This document shows positions 26,943-33,814 of a DNA stretch of 64,000 nucleotides, piece after piece; position 1 is the first letter of the stretch; each line of letters begins with the position of its first letter. A program made the translations under genes and the position numbers. The stretch covers positions 57,102 to 121,101 of the forward strand of contig NZ_LN611423.1 in the NCBI RefSeq assembly GCF_000821245.2, read 5' to 3'. The notes below the pieces were generated by a model. It saw only the letters and a program-made list of their open reading frames with translations. It had not been told where the DNA came from and made no database searches. The stretch is from Virgibacillus senegalensis (GTDB taxonomy: Bacteria > Bacillota > Bacilli > Bacillales > Amphibacillaceae).

Positions 26943-27539
26943 TTATGATTCCGTTGTTTCTTCCTGTTTTGCCAACGCTCCCTTTTTACTTCTAGCATCA
27001 AGCTGGGAGATCGTCTGCCAAATCGTGAACCCGGCATAACCGAGCAGCAAAACCCCCGGCAAAATCAAAAGCAGCGCGCTTCCTTCTTTTGATTGGGCAA
27101 AGCTTATCAAATAACCGATATAAGGAACCGTAAATCCGGTATATTCCCCGATAACATTTTGTGATAGAACTGGTTCTCTATCTGCTGCATCATTGTTATC
27201 CCCTTTTGTTTCATAGAGGACATTTTCTCCGCTCTTGGTAACATCGATAATCCGGTGTGTGATCAGTAGATTTTCCTCTGTCTGAAACGTGATAACATCA
27301 CCTTTTTCAAAACCTTTCATATCACCGCCCGGCTTGATTGCTATGATCGAACCAGTTTTGATGCCAGGCTCCATCGACCCCGACAAAACCGACTTTAACT
27401 GGTAGCCCAATACTTGCGGCTCTCCACCCGAAGCTTTCGAGGAAATCACCACGAAAACCATAAACAAGAGCGTCGCGAATAATGTGAATGTTACGAGTCG
27501 GCTGAGCCACCTCATGATCCATTTAGATCTTTTCTTCAT
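26943..27539 (-). CDS. sipW: Signal peptidase I, SipW type
   Basis: A 198-residue ER-type signal peptidase: N-terminal membrane helix, catalytic Ser in LSGSMEPGI, and His in place of the usual Lys (LLITHRII), the SipW/archaeal/eukaryotic arrangement. A C-terminal membrane helix is present (ALLLILPGVLLLGYAGFTIW). SipW processes TasA and TapA before fibre assembly. The start overlaps the tapA stop by four bases (ATGA), so translation is coupled. Confidence 0.93.
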   Translation of the reverse strand: MKKRSKWIMRWLSRLVTFTLFATLLFMVFVVISSKASGGEPQVLGYQLKSVLSGSMEPGIKTGSIIAIKPGGDMKGFEKGDVITFQTEENLLITHRIIDVTKSGENVLYETKGDNNDAADREPVLSQNVIGEYTGFTVPYIGYLISFAQSKEGSALLLILPGVLLLGYAGFTIWQTISQLDARSKKGALAKQEETTES

Positions 27540-28414
27540 TCCTTGTCACCCTCGCCTTTTTCTTTGGATTCAGAAGCTTCCTCATCCTTCGTATTTTCTG
27601 CTTGCAAGTTAGTAGCTTCCGTTTCAGTGTTCGCAGCTTTCGCCTCTGGCTGTTTTTCCTTGTCGGTTTGCTGTTCCTCTTTTTCATTCGATTCTTCCTG
27701 TTTTTCATCTGTTGCTTTGTCTGATTCCTGTTGATTTTCATCGGTTGTTTGCCCATCATCTTTGTTTACATCCGGTTGTTTGTTGTCCTTTTCTTCAGTT
27801 GCTTGATCATTCTGCTCAGTCTGTTCTTCTGCGGTCTTTTCCTCTGCCTGTTTTTCATTTCCGGTTTCCGACTTGTTCTGTTGCTGGCATTCTATGGTGA
27901 TCGTTTCACTCCAAAGTTCTCCACTGCCTTTATGTCCTTCCACTTGATACGCTTTGAATTTATAGTTTCCTGGTTCTTCTGCTAAAAATATCAGTTCAAC
28001 CTCTTCTCCTTCTTTCAATTTCTCTATCGTTCCTTCATCCGCTTCCAGCTCCAGCCTTTCTCCTTTTTTCGGATTCCCTTTAACGGCATAGTACACTTCA
28101 TAAGTGGAGGTTGCCTGCATTTCTCCCCCGCCGTTTTTCAGCTTGACCTGGATTTCTTCTGGTTCACAGGTTTTTATATTTTGATCGTTATTTTCATTAG
28201 GGAAAACCAACGAGCTACTATCCTTCTCATCCGCCTCCCACTCGCCAATTGGAATGGTCGTAAACGCTACGGCAGTATCATTGAAATATGCCCCAGTCGG
28301 AGATGTCAGCAATGCCGCACTGAAGACGACAGCATACCAGATTGCCAGGATTTGCAGGGCTATTACAGCTTTTTTGTACTTTCGTTTGTATTTCATTAAA
28401 CGCGAGCTTCGCAT
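27536..28414 (-). CDS. tapA: TapA-like amyloid-fibre assembly/anchoring protein
   Basis: A 292-residue exported protein. An N-terminal membrane segment (about 15-38) is followed by TSPTGAYFNDT, the SipW-type processing context also seen in TasA proteins, then a beta-rich domain (about 45-175) and a long low-complexity tail of E, K, Q, D, N and T (about 180-292). B. subtilis TapA anchors and nucleates TasA fibres and is encoded with sipW and tasA. The acidic tail is longer than in B. subtilis, perhaps as a wall spacer or an adaptation to salt. AGGGAGG precedes the ATG. First-gene status is shared with tasA upstream via a hairpin. Confidence 0.82.
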   Translation of the reverse strand: MRSSRLMKYKRKYKKAVIALQILAIWYAVVFSAALLTSPTGAYFNDTAVAFTTIPIGEWEADEKDSSSLVFPNENNDQNIKTCEPEEIQVKLKNGGGEMQATSTYEVYYAVKGNPKKGERLELEADEGTIEKLKEGEEVELIFLAEEPGNYKFKAYQVEGHKGSGELWSETITIECQQQNKSETGNEKQAEEKTAEEQTEQNDQATEEKDNKQPDVNKDDGQTTDENQQESDKATDEKQEESNEKEEQQTDKEKQPEAKAANTETEATNLQAENTKDEEASESKEKGEGDKE

Positions 28415-28487
28415 GAGGCAGCCTCCCTATAATTTATTCTTTCTTATCAATATACAAAGCGGATCGTCTATTCATGAGAAAGAATAA

Positions 28488-28520
28488 GGATGGAAAGGCG
28501 AGGGTCGCTCGCCTTTCCTG
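28488..28520 (-). terminator. Intercistronic hairpin between tasA-like gene and tapA
   Basis: GGAAAGGCGAG, loop CGACC, CTCGCCTTTCC: a perfect 11-bp stem, but without a U-tract on the minus strand (ATCCTTATTC follows). It fits a partial terminator or a 3' RNase barrier that lets tasA message exceed tapA-sipW message. Confidence 0.7.
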
Positions 28521-28529
28521 AAAGTCAGC

Positions 28530-29147
28530 TTATCTTCTTTCACCAGCTTCTTGATGTGCTTCGAATGTCCATGTAAGCTCTAAAGAGTCTCCTTGGAATT
28601 CGTTTTGGTCTTCACCGTTGTCTACGAACTCAAACTGTACGTAAAGCGTATCGGAGTCACCAGCTTGCAAGCCATCGTTTTCTTCCAGCCATGGAATGAA
28701 AATATGGTTTTCGACTGCATCTGGAGACATGGATTGCAACTCTGCCAAAGTGGTTTTATAGATGATATCATCGGATAGTAAATCGTTTGGCGGAAGCGTA
28801 GCCTTGTCGTCGTTCCATAGGAAGTTAACTCTGATATGTTTTCCGAAATCCTCCGAGTTATTGTCTTCTGCATCACCCACTGTATAGCTAGTGTGTAACA
28901 GAACTTCCGCAATATCTAAAGTCCCTGTGTTTTGCAATTCAAAAGACCTTGTCATCCAGTCGCCCGGCTTCAGGTTATCTACATCAATGATCGTAGTTGG
29001 CTCTGCAGTCAAGTCTAGCATACCAGCCGCAAAGGTACTGTTCGTGTCTTCGGAGTCACTAAAATACGCATATGTACCTCCCCCGATCAAAGATAAACCT
29101 AGCGCTGCTGACATAACTCCCATACCTAATTTCTTTTTAACGCTCAT
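28530..29147 (-). CDS. tasA: TasA/CalY-family biofilm matrix protein
   Basis: A 205-residue secreted protein of the TasA/camelysin (peptidase M73-like) family. The signal peptide (LGMGVMSAALGLSLIGGGTYA) is followed by YFSDSEDT, the typical SipW cleavage region, then DVDNLKPGDWMTRSFELQNTG and a beta sandwich ending in LELTWTFEAHQ. TasA forms the protein fibres of Bacillus biofilms. First gene of a minus-strand operon; AGGAGGAG lies before the ATG. A SinR operator lies about 100 nt upstream. Confidence 0.9.
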   Translation of the reverse strand: MSVKKKLGMGVMSAALGLSLIGGGTYAYFSDSEDTNSTFAAGMLDLTAEPTTIIDVDNLKPGDWMTRSFELQNTGTLDIAEVLLHTSYTVGDAEDNNSEDFGKHIRVNFLWNDDKATLPPNDLLSDDIIYKTTLAELQSMSPDAVENHIFIPWLEENDGLQAGDSDTLYVQFEFVDNGEDQNEFQGDSLELTWTFEAHQEAGERR

Positions 29148-29246
29148 TCTTTCTCCTCCTCTTTCTTCCTTTTTATATTTTTGAACTCCTACCTACTGAA
29201 GGAGTTGCAAACAAAGAATGAATTGTTCGTTGATCAGCTTTCGTTT

Positions 29247-29262
29247 GTTCTTTTTAAAGAAC
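29247..29262. promoter_or_regulatory. SinR operator (paired GTTCTTT sites)
   Basis: GTTCTTTTTAAAGAAC is a perfect 16-bp inverted repeat made of two facing copies of GTTCTTT, matching the SinR consensus GTTCTYT. It is between the divergent tasA operon and sinR. A further GTTCTTT lies at 29446-29452 just upstream of sinR, and a one-mismatch copy around 29328-29335. Confidence 0.8.
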
Positions 29263-29479
29263 TGACAATTGGAGTATATGCCATAACAGATAGATTTTAA
29301 AACCGCAAATTCGTCCGAATTTCTTAATTAAGAACCGTTTCCGTTCGTTTTCACGAATTATCGGCTGTTTTCTTAATTTTTTGTATTTTTTATAGAACGG
29401 TATGTTTTATATAATGAACAAAACAACAATGTATGCTTTTGCTCTGTTCTTTATTACAACCAAAGATGGGAAGAAAGCC

Positions 29480-29845
29480 ATGATTGGTAACCGGGTTAGA
29501 AACCAAAGAAAGAAAAAAGGGTACTCGATAACAGATCTTGCAAGGGCGGCGAAGGTGTCTAAGTCTTATTTAAGTTACATAGAGCGTGACATACAACAGA
29601 ATCCGTCACTGCAAATCCTCTCCAAGATCGCTTCAGCGCTCGACACGAGTATTGATTACCTGTTGGGTCAGCAGCCAGAAGAACCAGTAAAGGGAACGCC
29701 GAAATTGGACAAAGAATGGGAGGGACTATTTCAAAAAGCTATCGATGAAGGAATGAGTAAGGACGACTTTCGCGATCTCCTGGAATACGTAAAATTCAAG
29801 AATTGGCTGGATGGAAAAGAAAATATCCATAACGGAGGAAAATAA
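29480..29845 (+). CDS. sinR: SinR-type biofilm master repressor
   Basis: A 121-residue XRE regulator with an N-terminal HTH (MIGNRVRNQRKKKGYSITDL, KSYLSYIERDIQQNPS) and a C-terminal Sin dimerisation helix pair (LDKEWEGLFQKAIDEGMSKDDFRDLLEYVKF, split). This matches B. subtilis SinR throughout, so it should repress matrix genes as a tetramer. ATG 29480 is chosen; the frame is open to 29402 without similarity. It is divergent from the tasA operon and overlaps sinI by one base (TAATG). Confidence 0.9.
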   Translation: MIGNRVRNQRKKKGYSITDLARAAKVSKSYLSYIERDIQQNPSLQILSKIASALDTSIDYLLGQQPEEPVKGTPKLDKEWEGLFQKAIDEGMSKDDFRDLLEYVKFKNWLDGKENIHNGGK

Positions 29846-29991
29846 TGAGAAAAACAAAAGAGAAATCGGATTTTCTGGACCAGGAATGGCTGCAACTGAT
29901 CATCAATGCCAAAGGGCTTGGTATGACTACGGAAGAGGTTCGGTACTTTCTCCATACAAATACCAGGCAAAAAGAGAAAACAATAAAGTAA
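29845..29991 (+). CDS. sinI: SinI-like antirepressor
   Basis: A 48-codon gene starting in the sinR stop (TAATG), with GGAGG upstream. Residues 10-36 (FLDQEWLQLIINAKGLGMTT, EEVRYFL) match the SinR-binding helices of B. subtilis SinI (LDQEWVELMVEAKEANIS, EEIRKYL). It should sequester SinR by forming a heterodimer. Gene order sinR-sinI is the reverse of B. subtilis sinI-sinR, and the one-base overlap implies coupled synthesis rather than a separate Spo0A-driven sinI promoter. Confidence 0.85.
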   Translation: MRKTKEKSDFLDQEWLQLIINAKGLGMTTEEVRYFLHTNTRQKEKTIK

Positions 29992-30000
29992 CCTGGATGA

Positions 30001-30032
30001 CCAGCCTAAATCTTAAAGGATTTAGGCTTTTT
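30001..30032 (+). terminator. Terminator of sinR-sinI
   Basis: AGCCTAAATC, loop TTAAA, GGATTTAGGCTTTTTA. Confidence 0.85.
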
Positions 30033-30162
30033 ACTTAAATGTCTCAATCGCCGATTCTTCTTTTTGAAAAAGGCGCTGAAATTCCTAATGGTTATGATAC
30101 ATTTAAACTACATCGTTCATATTTTGGAGTAAGACAACTATTCACAGGAGGTGAGGTGAAAA

Positions 30163-30768
30163 ATGTACATTTCCGAGCTAAACGAAGAAAAACTTACCGA
30201 TGCCCAGTTGGAAAAGTTATTGTTTACCGATATAGAAGATGACTGCCAAAACGGTGATTGTATCTTTGTTGCCGGCAGCAGCATGGCTGTCCAAAACCGA
30301 CTGCCTAAAGCGATCGAGCTTTTCAATCAAGGGCGTGCCAGGAAGATTTTGTTTTCTGGTGGAGTGATTTGGGACGGTAAATCCGTCCCCGAAGCAATCG
30401 AATTAAAAAACGAAGCCATCGCATTGGGAATCCCCAAAGAACACATTTTAACCGAAACACTCTCTGTGCATACGCTGGAAAACGTACTCGCCTCCCTGCT
30501 CGTCCTGGATCGGGCATTCCATCTCTTTAAAGTAGAAAGGCTGCTGGTGGTAACTGCTTCTTATCATATGAAAAGACTTTATTTGACCATGAAAACGTAC
30601 ATGCCGGATTGGATATCCTTTTCTCTAAGTGCCTCGGATGATCTTCTACCTGGTAAAAACAATTGGTATCAAACCGAACATAATAGAAAACGCGCGTATG
30701 CAGAGGCAATGAAAATCATTCGCTATGTGAAGCAGGGTGCTTTAATTGATGAAAAAATCAGCAATTAA
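30163..30768 (+). CDS. YdcF-family (DUF218) protein
   Basis: A 201-residue protein of the YdcF/ElyC/SanA group. CIFVAGSSMAVQNRLPKAIE, ARKILFSGG, ETLSVHTLENV and VVTASYHMKR follow the DUF218 Rossmann-like pattern with the conserved GG, T-xN and YH-R residues. YdcF binds S-adenosylmethionine in vitro; the cellular role is unknown. No membrane helix is present, unlike ElyC. GGAGGTGAGGTGAAAA precedes the ATG. A 9-nt gap leads to the next gene. Confidence 0.83.
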   Translation: MYISELNEEKLTDAQLEKLLFTDIEDDCQNGDCIFVAGSSMAVQNRLPKAIELFNQGRARKILFSGGVIWDGKSVPEAIELKNEAIALGIPKEHILTETLSVHTLENVLASLLVLDRAFHLFKVERLLVVTASYHMKRLYLTMKTYMPDWISFSLSASDDLLPGKNNWYQTEHNRKRAYAEAMKIIRYVKQGALIDEKISN

Positions 30769-30779
30769 TATAGGAGGAA

Positions 30780-31235
30780 TTGTATAATGCTTCGAGTAAC
30801 CTTTGGATGGCCAGCCAGGATATTGAAAACCTCATTCCTGATTTTTGGTACCATGCTTATTTGGCAGCAAAAAAAATCCGGCGTGGAGAACTGTTGGACG
30901 GGAAGTCCATTTGTGATGGTTATATGAAAAATTGCCTTGTTTCCATGATAAAAATTCAGACAATAGCAAGAAAAGGCACTGGTTTCGAGGTATGGCACGG
31001 TTATCGCTTTTTTGAACAATGGACGGACCCAAACGTCGCCGGAGCATTTTCAAATCTGTTTGCACGTTATGAAAAAGAGGAAGTGTGGGAAGCTCTGCAT
31101 AGAACCATGCTTTATTTTCGCGATATTTCCACCGACGTATGCAACCTGTTGGAAATCGATTATCCTGATGAAGCTGCTGCGTATGCCACAAAGCTTGTTC
31201 ATCTGTTGTACGACAATCGAAATGCTGCAAATTAA
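30780..31235 (+). CDS. ANT(6)-like adenylyltransferase C-terminal domain, truncated
   Basis: A 151-residue protein (from TTG 30780; an ATG at 30807 is also possible) that aligns with only the C-terminal helical half of aminoglycoside 6-adenylyltransferases (AadK): FWYHAYLAAKKIRRGELLDG, then WHGYRFFEQW and YEKEEVWEALHRTMLYFRDI. The N-terminal nucleotidyltransferase domain with the GS-D-D motif is missing, so it cannot adenylate drugs. AGGAGG lies just upstream, so it may be translated. It is either a fragment or a stand-alone helical domain; resistance should not be inferred. Confidence 0.6.
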   Translation: MYNASSNLWMASQDIENLIPDFWYHAYLAAKKIRRGELLDGKSICDGYMKNCLVSMIKIQTIARKGTGFEVWHGYRFFEQWTDPNVAGAFSNLFARYEKEEVWEALHRTMLYFRDISTDVCNLLEIDYPDEAAAYATKLVHLLYDNRNAAN

Positions 31236-31268
31236 AAACGCCTGGATGCTGATATCCAAGCGTTTTTA
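31234..31268. terminator. Bidirectional terminator
   Basis: AAAAACGCCTGGAT, loop, ATCCAAGCGTTTTT, between the convergent ANT(6)-like and HAD genes. Confidence 0.85.
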
Positions 31269-31278
31269 TTCATGGAGA

Positions 31279-32019
31279 TTAGAGAACCCAATGCTCAATT
31301 GCTTTGGCAACCCCATCATGATCGTTATCTGTCGTGATCCAGTCGGCGGTCTGTTTTACTTCTTCCTGGGCGTTGCCCATTGCTACGCCTAGTCCTGCTT
31401 CCTGGATCATTTTGATGTCATTGAGACTGTCGCCTACAGTCATTACCTGCTCAAGCGTAATACCCATCAACCCACAGATTTTTTCCAAAGCCCTCGCTTT
31501 GTTGATTCCAACAGCATTGATTTCGATATTCATTGGATGGGAATTACTCAATTCGAGCAACTCGTTATCTTCCAGTTCCTCCAGGATTCGGTCCTTGACC
31601 TCTTCACTGTCTATATCAATGCCTACCTTCAACCATTCATATCTTTCCAAGTCGGTAGGAAACTCACCTCTAAAGACTTTCTCTGTCGAGGCCATCCATG
31701 CACGTGTACCATATCGTTCATTCAGGTCCACCAGTTTTTTAATCGTATCGATATCTAAAGACTGGCGTTGTACCAGTTCTCCTTCGGACGTCCAAATCTC
31801 ACTGCCATTTACCGTGATTAAATAGGAGGACAGATTCAAAGAGGTTGCATGTGTCTCACAGGATGTCCGATGGCGCCCGGTGGAAAGGACAACTTCCACT
31901 CCTTGATTGCGCGCTTCTGTTATCGCCTTGCGGTTCGCTTCCGAAATCTCATCATTTGAATTCAGCAATGTTCCGTCCATATCTAGTGCAATTAGCTTTA
32001 TGTCAGGTTTACTTACCAC
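31279..32019 (-). CDS. Cof-type HAD-IIB phosphatase
   Basis: A 246-residue HAD hydrolase: motif I LDMDGTLLN, motif II STGR, and motif III/IV MTVGDSLNDIKMI. The cap is of type C2B, as in Cof/YkrA sugar-phosphate phosphatases; the substrate is unknown. I chose the GTG at 32019 (AAAGGAG at 8 nt); a TTG one codon upstream is equally in frame. Single-gene unit. Confidence 0.87.
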   Translation of the reverse strand: MVSKPDIKLIALDMDGTLLNSNDEISEANRKAITEARNQGVEVVLSTGRHRTSCETHATSLNLSSYLITVNGSEIWTSEGELVQRQSLDIDTIKKLVDLNERYGTRAWMASTEKVFRGEFPTDLERYEWLKVGIDIDSEEVKDRILEELEDNELLELSNSHPMNIEINAVGINKARALEKICGLMGITLEQVMTVGDSLNDIKMIQEAGLGVAMGNAQEEVKQTADWITTDNDHDGVAKAIEHWVL

Positions 32020-32144
32020 CAAAACAACTCCTTTTAGTATGAAATCATCTGTATAAATTCCTCAACCCACCCTATTATAATACAAAACGCCAAAACTGCC
32101 AGTCCAGCAGATTGGAGTAGTTTAATTAGGATGACAAAACGCCC

Positions 32145-32450
32145 GGAGAAAACCGGGGACAGAAACCAGGGACAGTCCCTTCTCCCACAAAATAGGTGTA
32201 TTTTCGTCATGCCGGCGCATAGGAGGGACTGTCCCCTATCCCCGCAAATCAGCATTCCTATTGCTATAGATTGCTGTTATATCAATGTTTTTCCTATTCC
32301 AAGGTCTGTCCCCAAATCGATTTGTTTCTCTCCTTTGTAGCTTTTGGGGCCTGACCCTCCGCCCTTTCTTTTACCCGGTTTTCCGATGTTTATTCCTTTT
32401 TGGGGACTGTCCCCTCAACTTGTCCCCTCCACCTAATCTATCTGGGCATT
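32145..32450. repeat. GGGGACTG-type palindromic repeat cluster 4
   Basis: GGGGACAG (32155), GGGACAGTCCC (32169), GGGACTGTCCCC (32225-32236), GGTCTGTCCCC (32303), GGGGCCTGACCC (32346) and GGGGACTGTCCCC (32402-32414). Degenerate copies outnumber perfect ones. The segment holds no credible gene. Confidence 0.7.
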
Positions 32451-32546
32451 TTTTATCAATCTTTTTGTTTTGGGGTTAATATTCTTTTATCATGGGTATA
32501 TTTCTGATGTGCACATAATGGAAGTGAACATGTAAGGGATAGAGTA

Positions 32547-32575
32547 TTGACATTCCACCTGCAGAATGTTATATT
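32547..32575 (+). promoter_or_regulatory. Strong sigma-A promoter of the candidate RNA
   Basis: TTGACA at 32547-32552, a 17-nt spacer, and TATATT at 32570-32575: a perfect -35 and a one-mismatch -10. Transcription would start near 32582. Confidence 0.75.
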
Positions 32576-32581
32576 TAACAT

Positions 32582-32854
32582 TAGACTTCGCCAAAGAAGT
32601 AACTTATTTAAAGGATGACAAGTCTCATGAAACTGGCATTCTGCTTAGTTTTTAGCAACACTTATTCACACTGGATCGGCTTCGGAGCCGTAAGGATGTA
32701 AGAGAGGTAGGGCTTACGTCGTTTAAGTTTTAAAAACGTCCAGGTGGAACTTATACCGCGGCAACATTCATTTGGTTATGATACTTGTTGACAGAAAACA
32801 AGTTGCTTATAGTGTTCATAAAAATGAGGCGCTCCCTATAGGGGGCGCCTTTCT
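32582..32854 (+). ncRNA. Candidate structured non-coding RNA, about 270 nt
   Basis: Framed by a strong promoter and an intrinsic terminator, with no ORF above 30 codons. Helices seen: CGGCT-TCGG-AGCCG (about 32674-32687), GATGTAAG with CTTACGTC around an AGAGGTAGGG loop (about 32694-32720), ACTTGTT with AACAAGT (about 32782-32802), and the terminator. The piece AGGTGGAAC then ACCGCGG (about 32742-32761) faintly recalls the T-box core, but no aminoacyl-tRNA synthetase or amino-acid gene follows. A 28-codon ORF (32620s) lacks a spaced ribosome site. I cannot assign it to tmRNA, 6S, RNase P or SRP RNA. Confidence 0.5.
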
Positions 32855-32855
32855 A
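32826..32855 (+). terminator. Terminator of the candidate RNA
   Basis: AGGCGCTCCC, loop TATA, GGGGGCGCCT, then TTCTAATTT. Ten base pairs with one G-T. Confidence 0.8.
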
Positions 32856-32970
32856 ATTTCATGCTTATTATCCATGTACTTAAACCCGCAGGATTCCTAA
32901 TTGTCGGCTGCTCCTTTTGAAGCAATCAACCTTTCGCTTCCGTAGCAAGTTCGATGACAATCATGTCCCA

Positions 32971-33102
32971 CTATCTCGGAATGCATAATCCCCGGCAAGC
33001 CAAAGCATTTTCCAACAGGTGAATAAAATCCTTTTCCAAATCGAGTTCAATTGCCTTCAAATAAGCATCCACCAAAATATCATCTGACAAGCTATCAAAC
33101 AT
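32971..33102 (-). CDS. sda: Sda-like sporulation checkpoint inhibitor
   Basis: A 43-codon gene. LSDDILVDAYLKAIELDLEK followed by DFIHLLENAL aligns closely with B. subtilis Sda ([30 protein letters not shown]), the helical hairpin that inhibits histidine kinase KinA when replication is perturbed. AAAGGTGATGTAA precedes the ATG at 33102. The C-terminus (CRGLCIPR) differs from B. subtilis. No DnaA-box cluster was seen upstream. It faces the candidate RNA, ending about 115 nt from its terminator. Confidence 0.85.
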   Translation of the reverse strand: MFDSLSDDILVDAYLKAIELDLEKDFIHLLENALACRGLCIPR

Positions 33103-33254
33103 TTACATCACCTTTAACCAATAGTTATTTCATTAAGTTGAAAGTAGTGTCGTGTTGTAACAGCAAATTCTTTTTCTCTATCCTAAATCCGTCAGAAACC
33201 ACCTACACTTCGCACGATAGGAACAATTGCCTACTAACATTTTACTAAAATACT

Positions 33255-33295
33255 TATAGTATTTCAACGTTCACAAAACACTATCTATAGTATCT
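33255..33295. promoter_or_regulatory. Direct repeats upstream of the XRE regulator
   Basis: TATAGTATTT at 33255-33264 and TATAGTATCT at 33286-33295, 31 bp apart (three helical turns). They may be the regulator's own operators or overlap its -10. Confidence 0.35.
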
Positions 33296-33341
33296 TCGAT
33301 TGTTTGATAATTCCATGTATATTTTTTATAGAGGTGATAGA

Positions 33342-33680
33342 ATGCCCCAAAAGCCAATCACAAAAGTTATAGGTGAACGGATCCGAGTACTCCGAAAACA
33401 TCAGGAACTCAGCCAGGAAGAACTGGCGCATTTAGCCGAATTACATCCAACCTATATTGGGCAACTTGAAAGAGGCGAGAAAAACCCTACGATCCACACC
33501 ATCCATAAAATCACTATGGCTTTGGAGGTTCCCATTTCGCAACTTTTCCATCTTGCCGAAGCGGTTAATGATGAGCAGATAAACACGCTATTACTAGTAA
33601 ATGACTTGAATGAAGAAGATCGTCAAGCAATTATCAAAATCATAGAAGTGATGTTGAACTGGAAAAATCATAATAAATAA
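33342..33680 (+). CDS. XRE-family transcriptional regulator
   Basis: A 112-residue protein with an N-terminal helix-turn-helix (IGERIRVLRKHQELSQEELA, TYIGQLERGEKNPTI) and a short C-terminal helical tail for dimerisation. It resembles SinR/SlrR-like and other small Cro/CI repressors; the target is unknown. ATG 33342 has AGAGGTGATAGA upstream. Downstream lies the terminator of convergent coat genes. Confidence 0.83.
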   Translation: MPQKPITKVIGERIRVLRKHQELSQEELAHLAELHPTYIGQLERGEKNPTIHTIHKITMALEVPISQLFHLAEAVNDEQINTLLLVNDLNEEDRQAIIKIIEVMLNWKNHNK

Positions 33681-33762
33681 TGTACATCCCGCTGCATGGA
33701 AACATTCTCCATCAATCAGCGGTTCACTTAGACATATTCCATAAGATATACATATCCCAATC

Positions 33763-33803
33763 AAAAAAGCCCTGACCCAATTTAGCAATTGGGTACAGGA
33801 CTT
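33763..33803 (-). terminator. Terminator of the coat-protein genes
   Basis: AGCCCTGACCCAATT, loop, AATTGGGTACAGGACT with an A6 tract on the left, giving U6 on the minus strand. Confidence 0.8.
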
Positions 33804-33814
33804 TATTCTTTCTT

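Noticed and set aside
30039..30242. A 67-codon frame overlapping the start of the YdcF gene
   Set aside because: It overlaps the better-supported ydcF start in another frame and has no ribosome site.
31279..31392. Antibiotic-resistance reading of the ANT(6)-like neighbourhood
   Set aside because: The catalytic nucleotidyltransferase half is absent, so no resistance activity can be claimed.
32285..32479. Hydrophobic frame in repeat cluster 4
   Set aside because: No start signal; composition explained by the repeats and T-rich spacer.
32742..32761. T-box riboswitch
   Set aside because: Only AGGTGGAAC and ACCGCGG resemble the core, with an insertion between them, and no amino-acid or synthetase gene follows.
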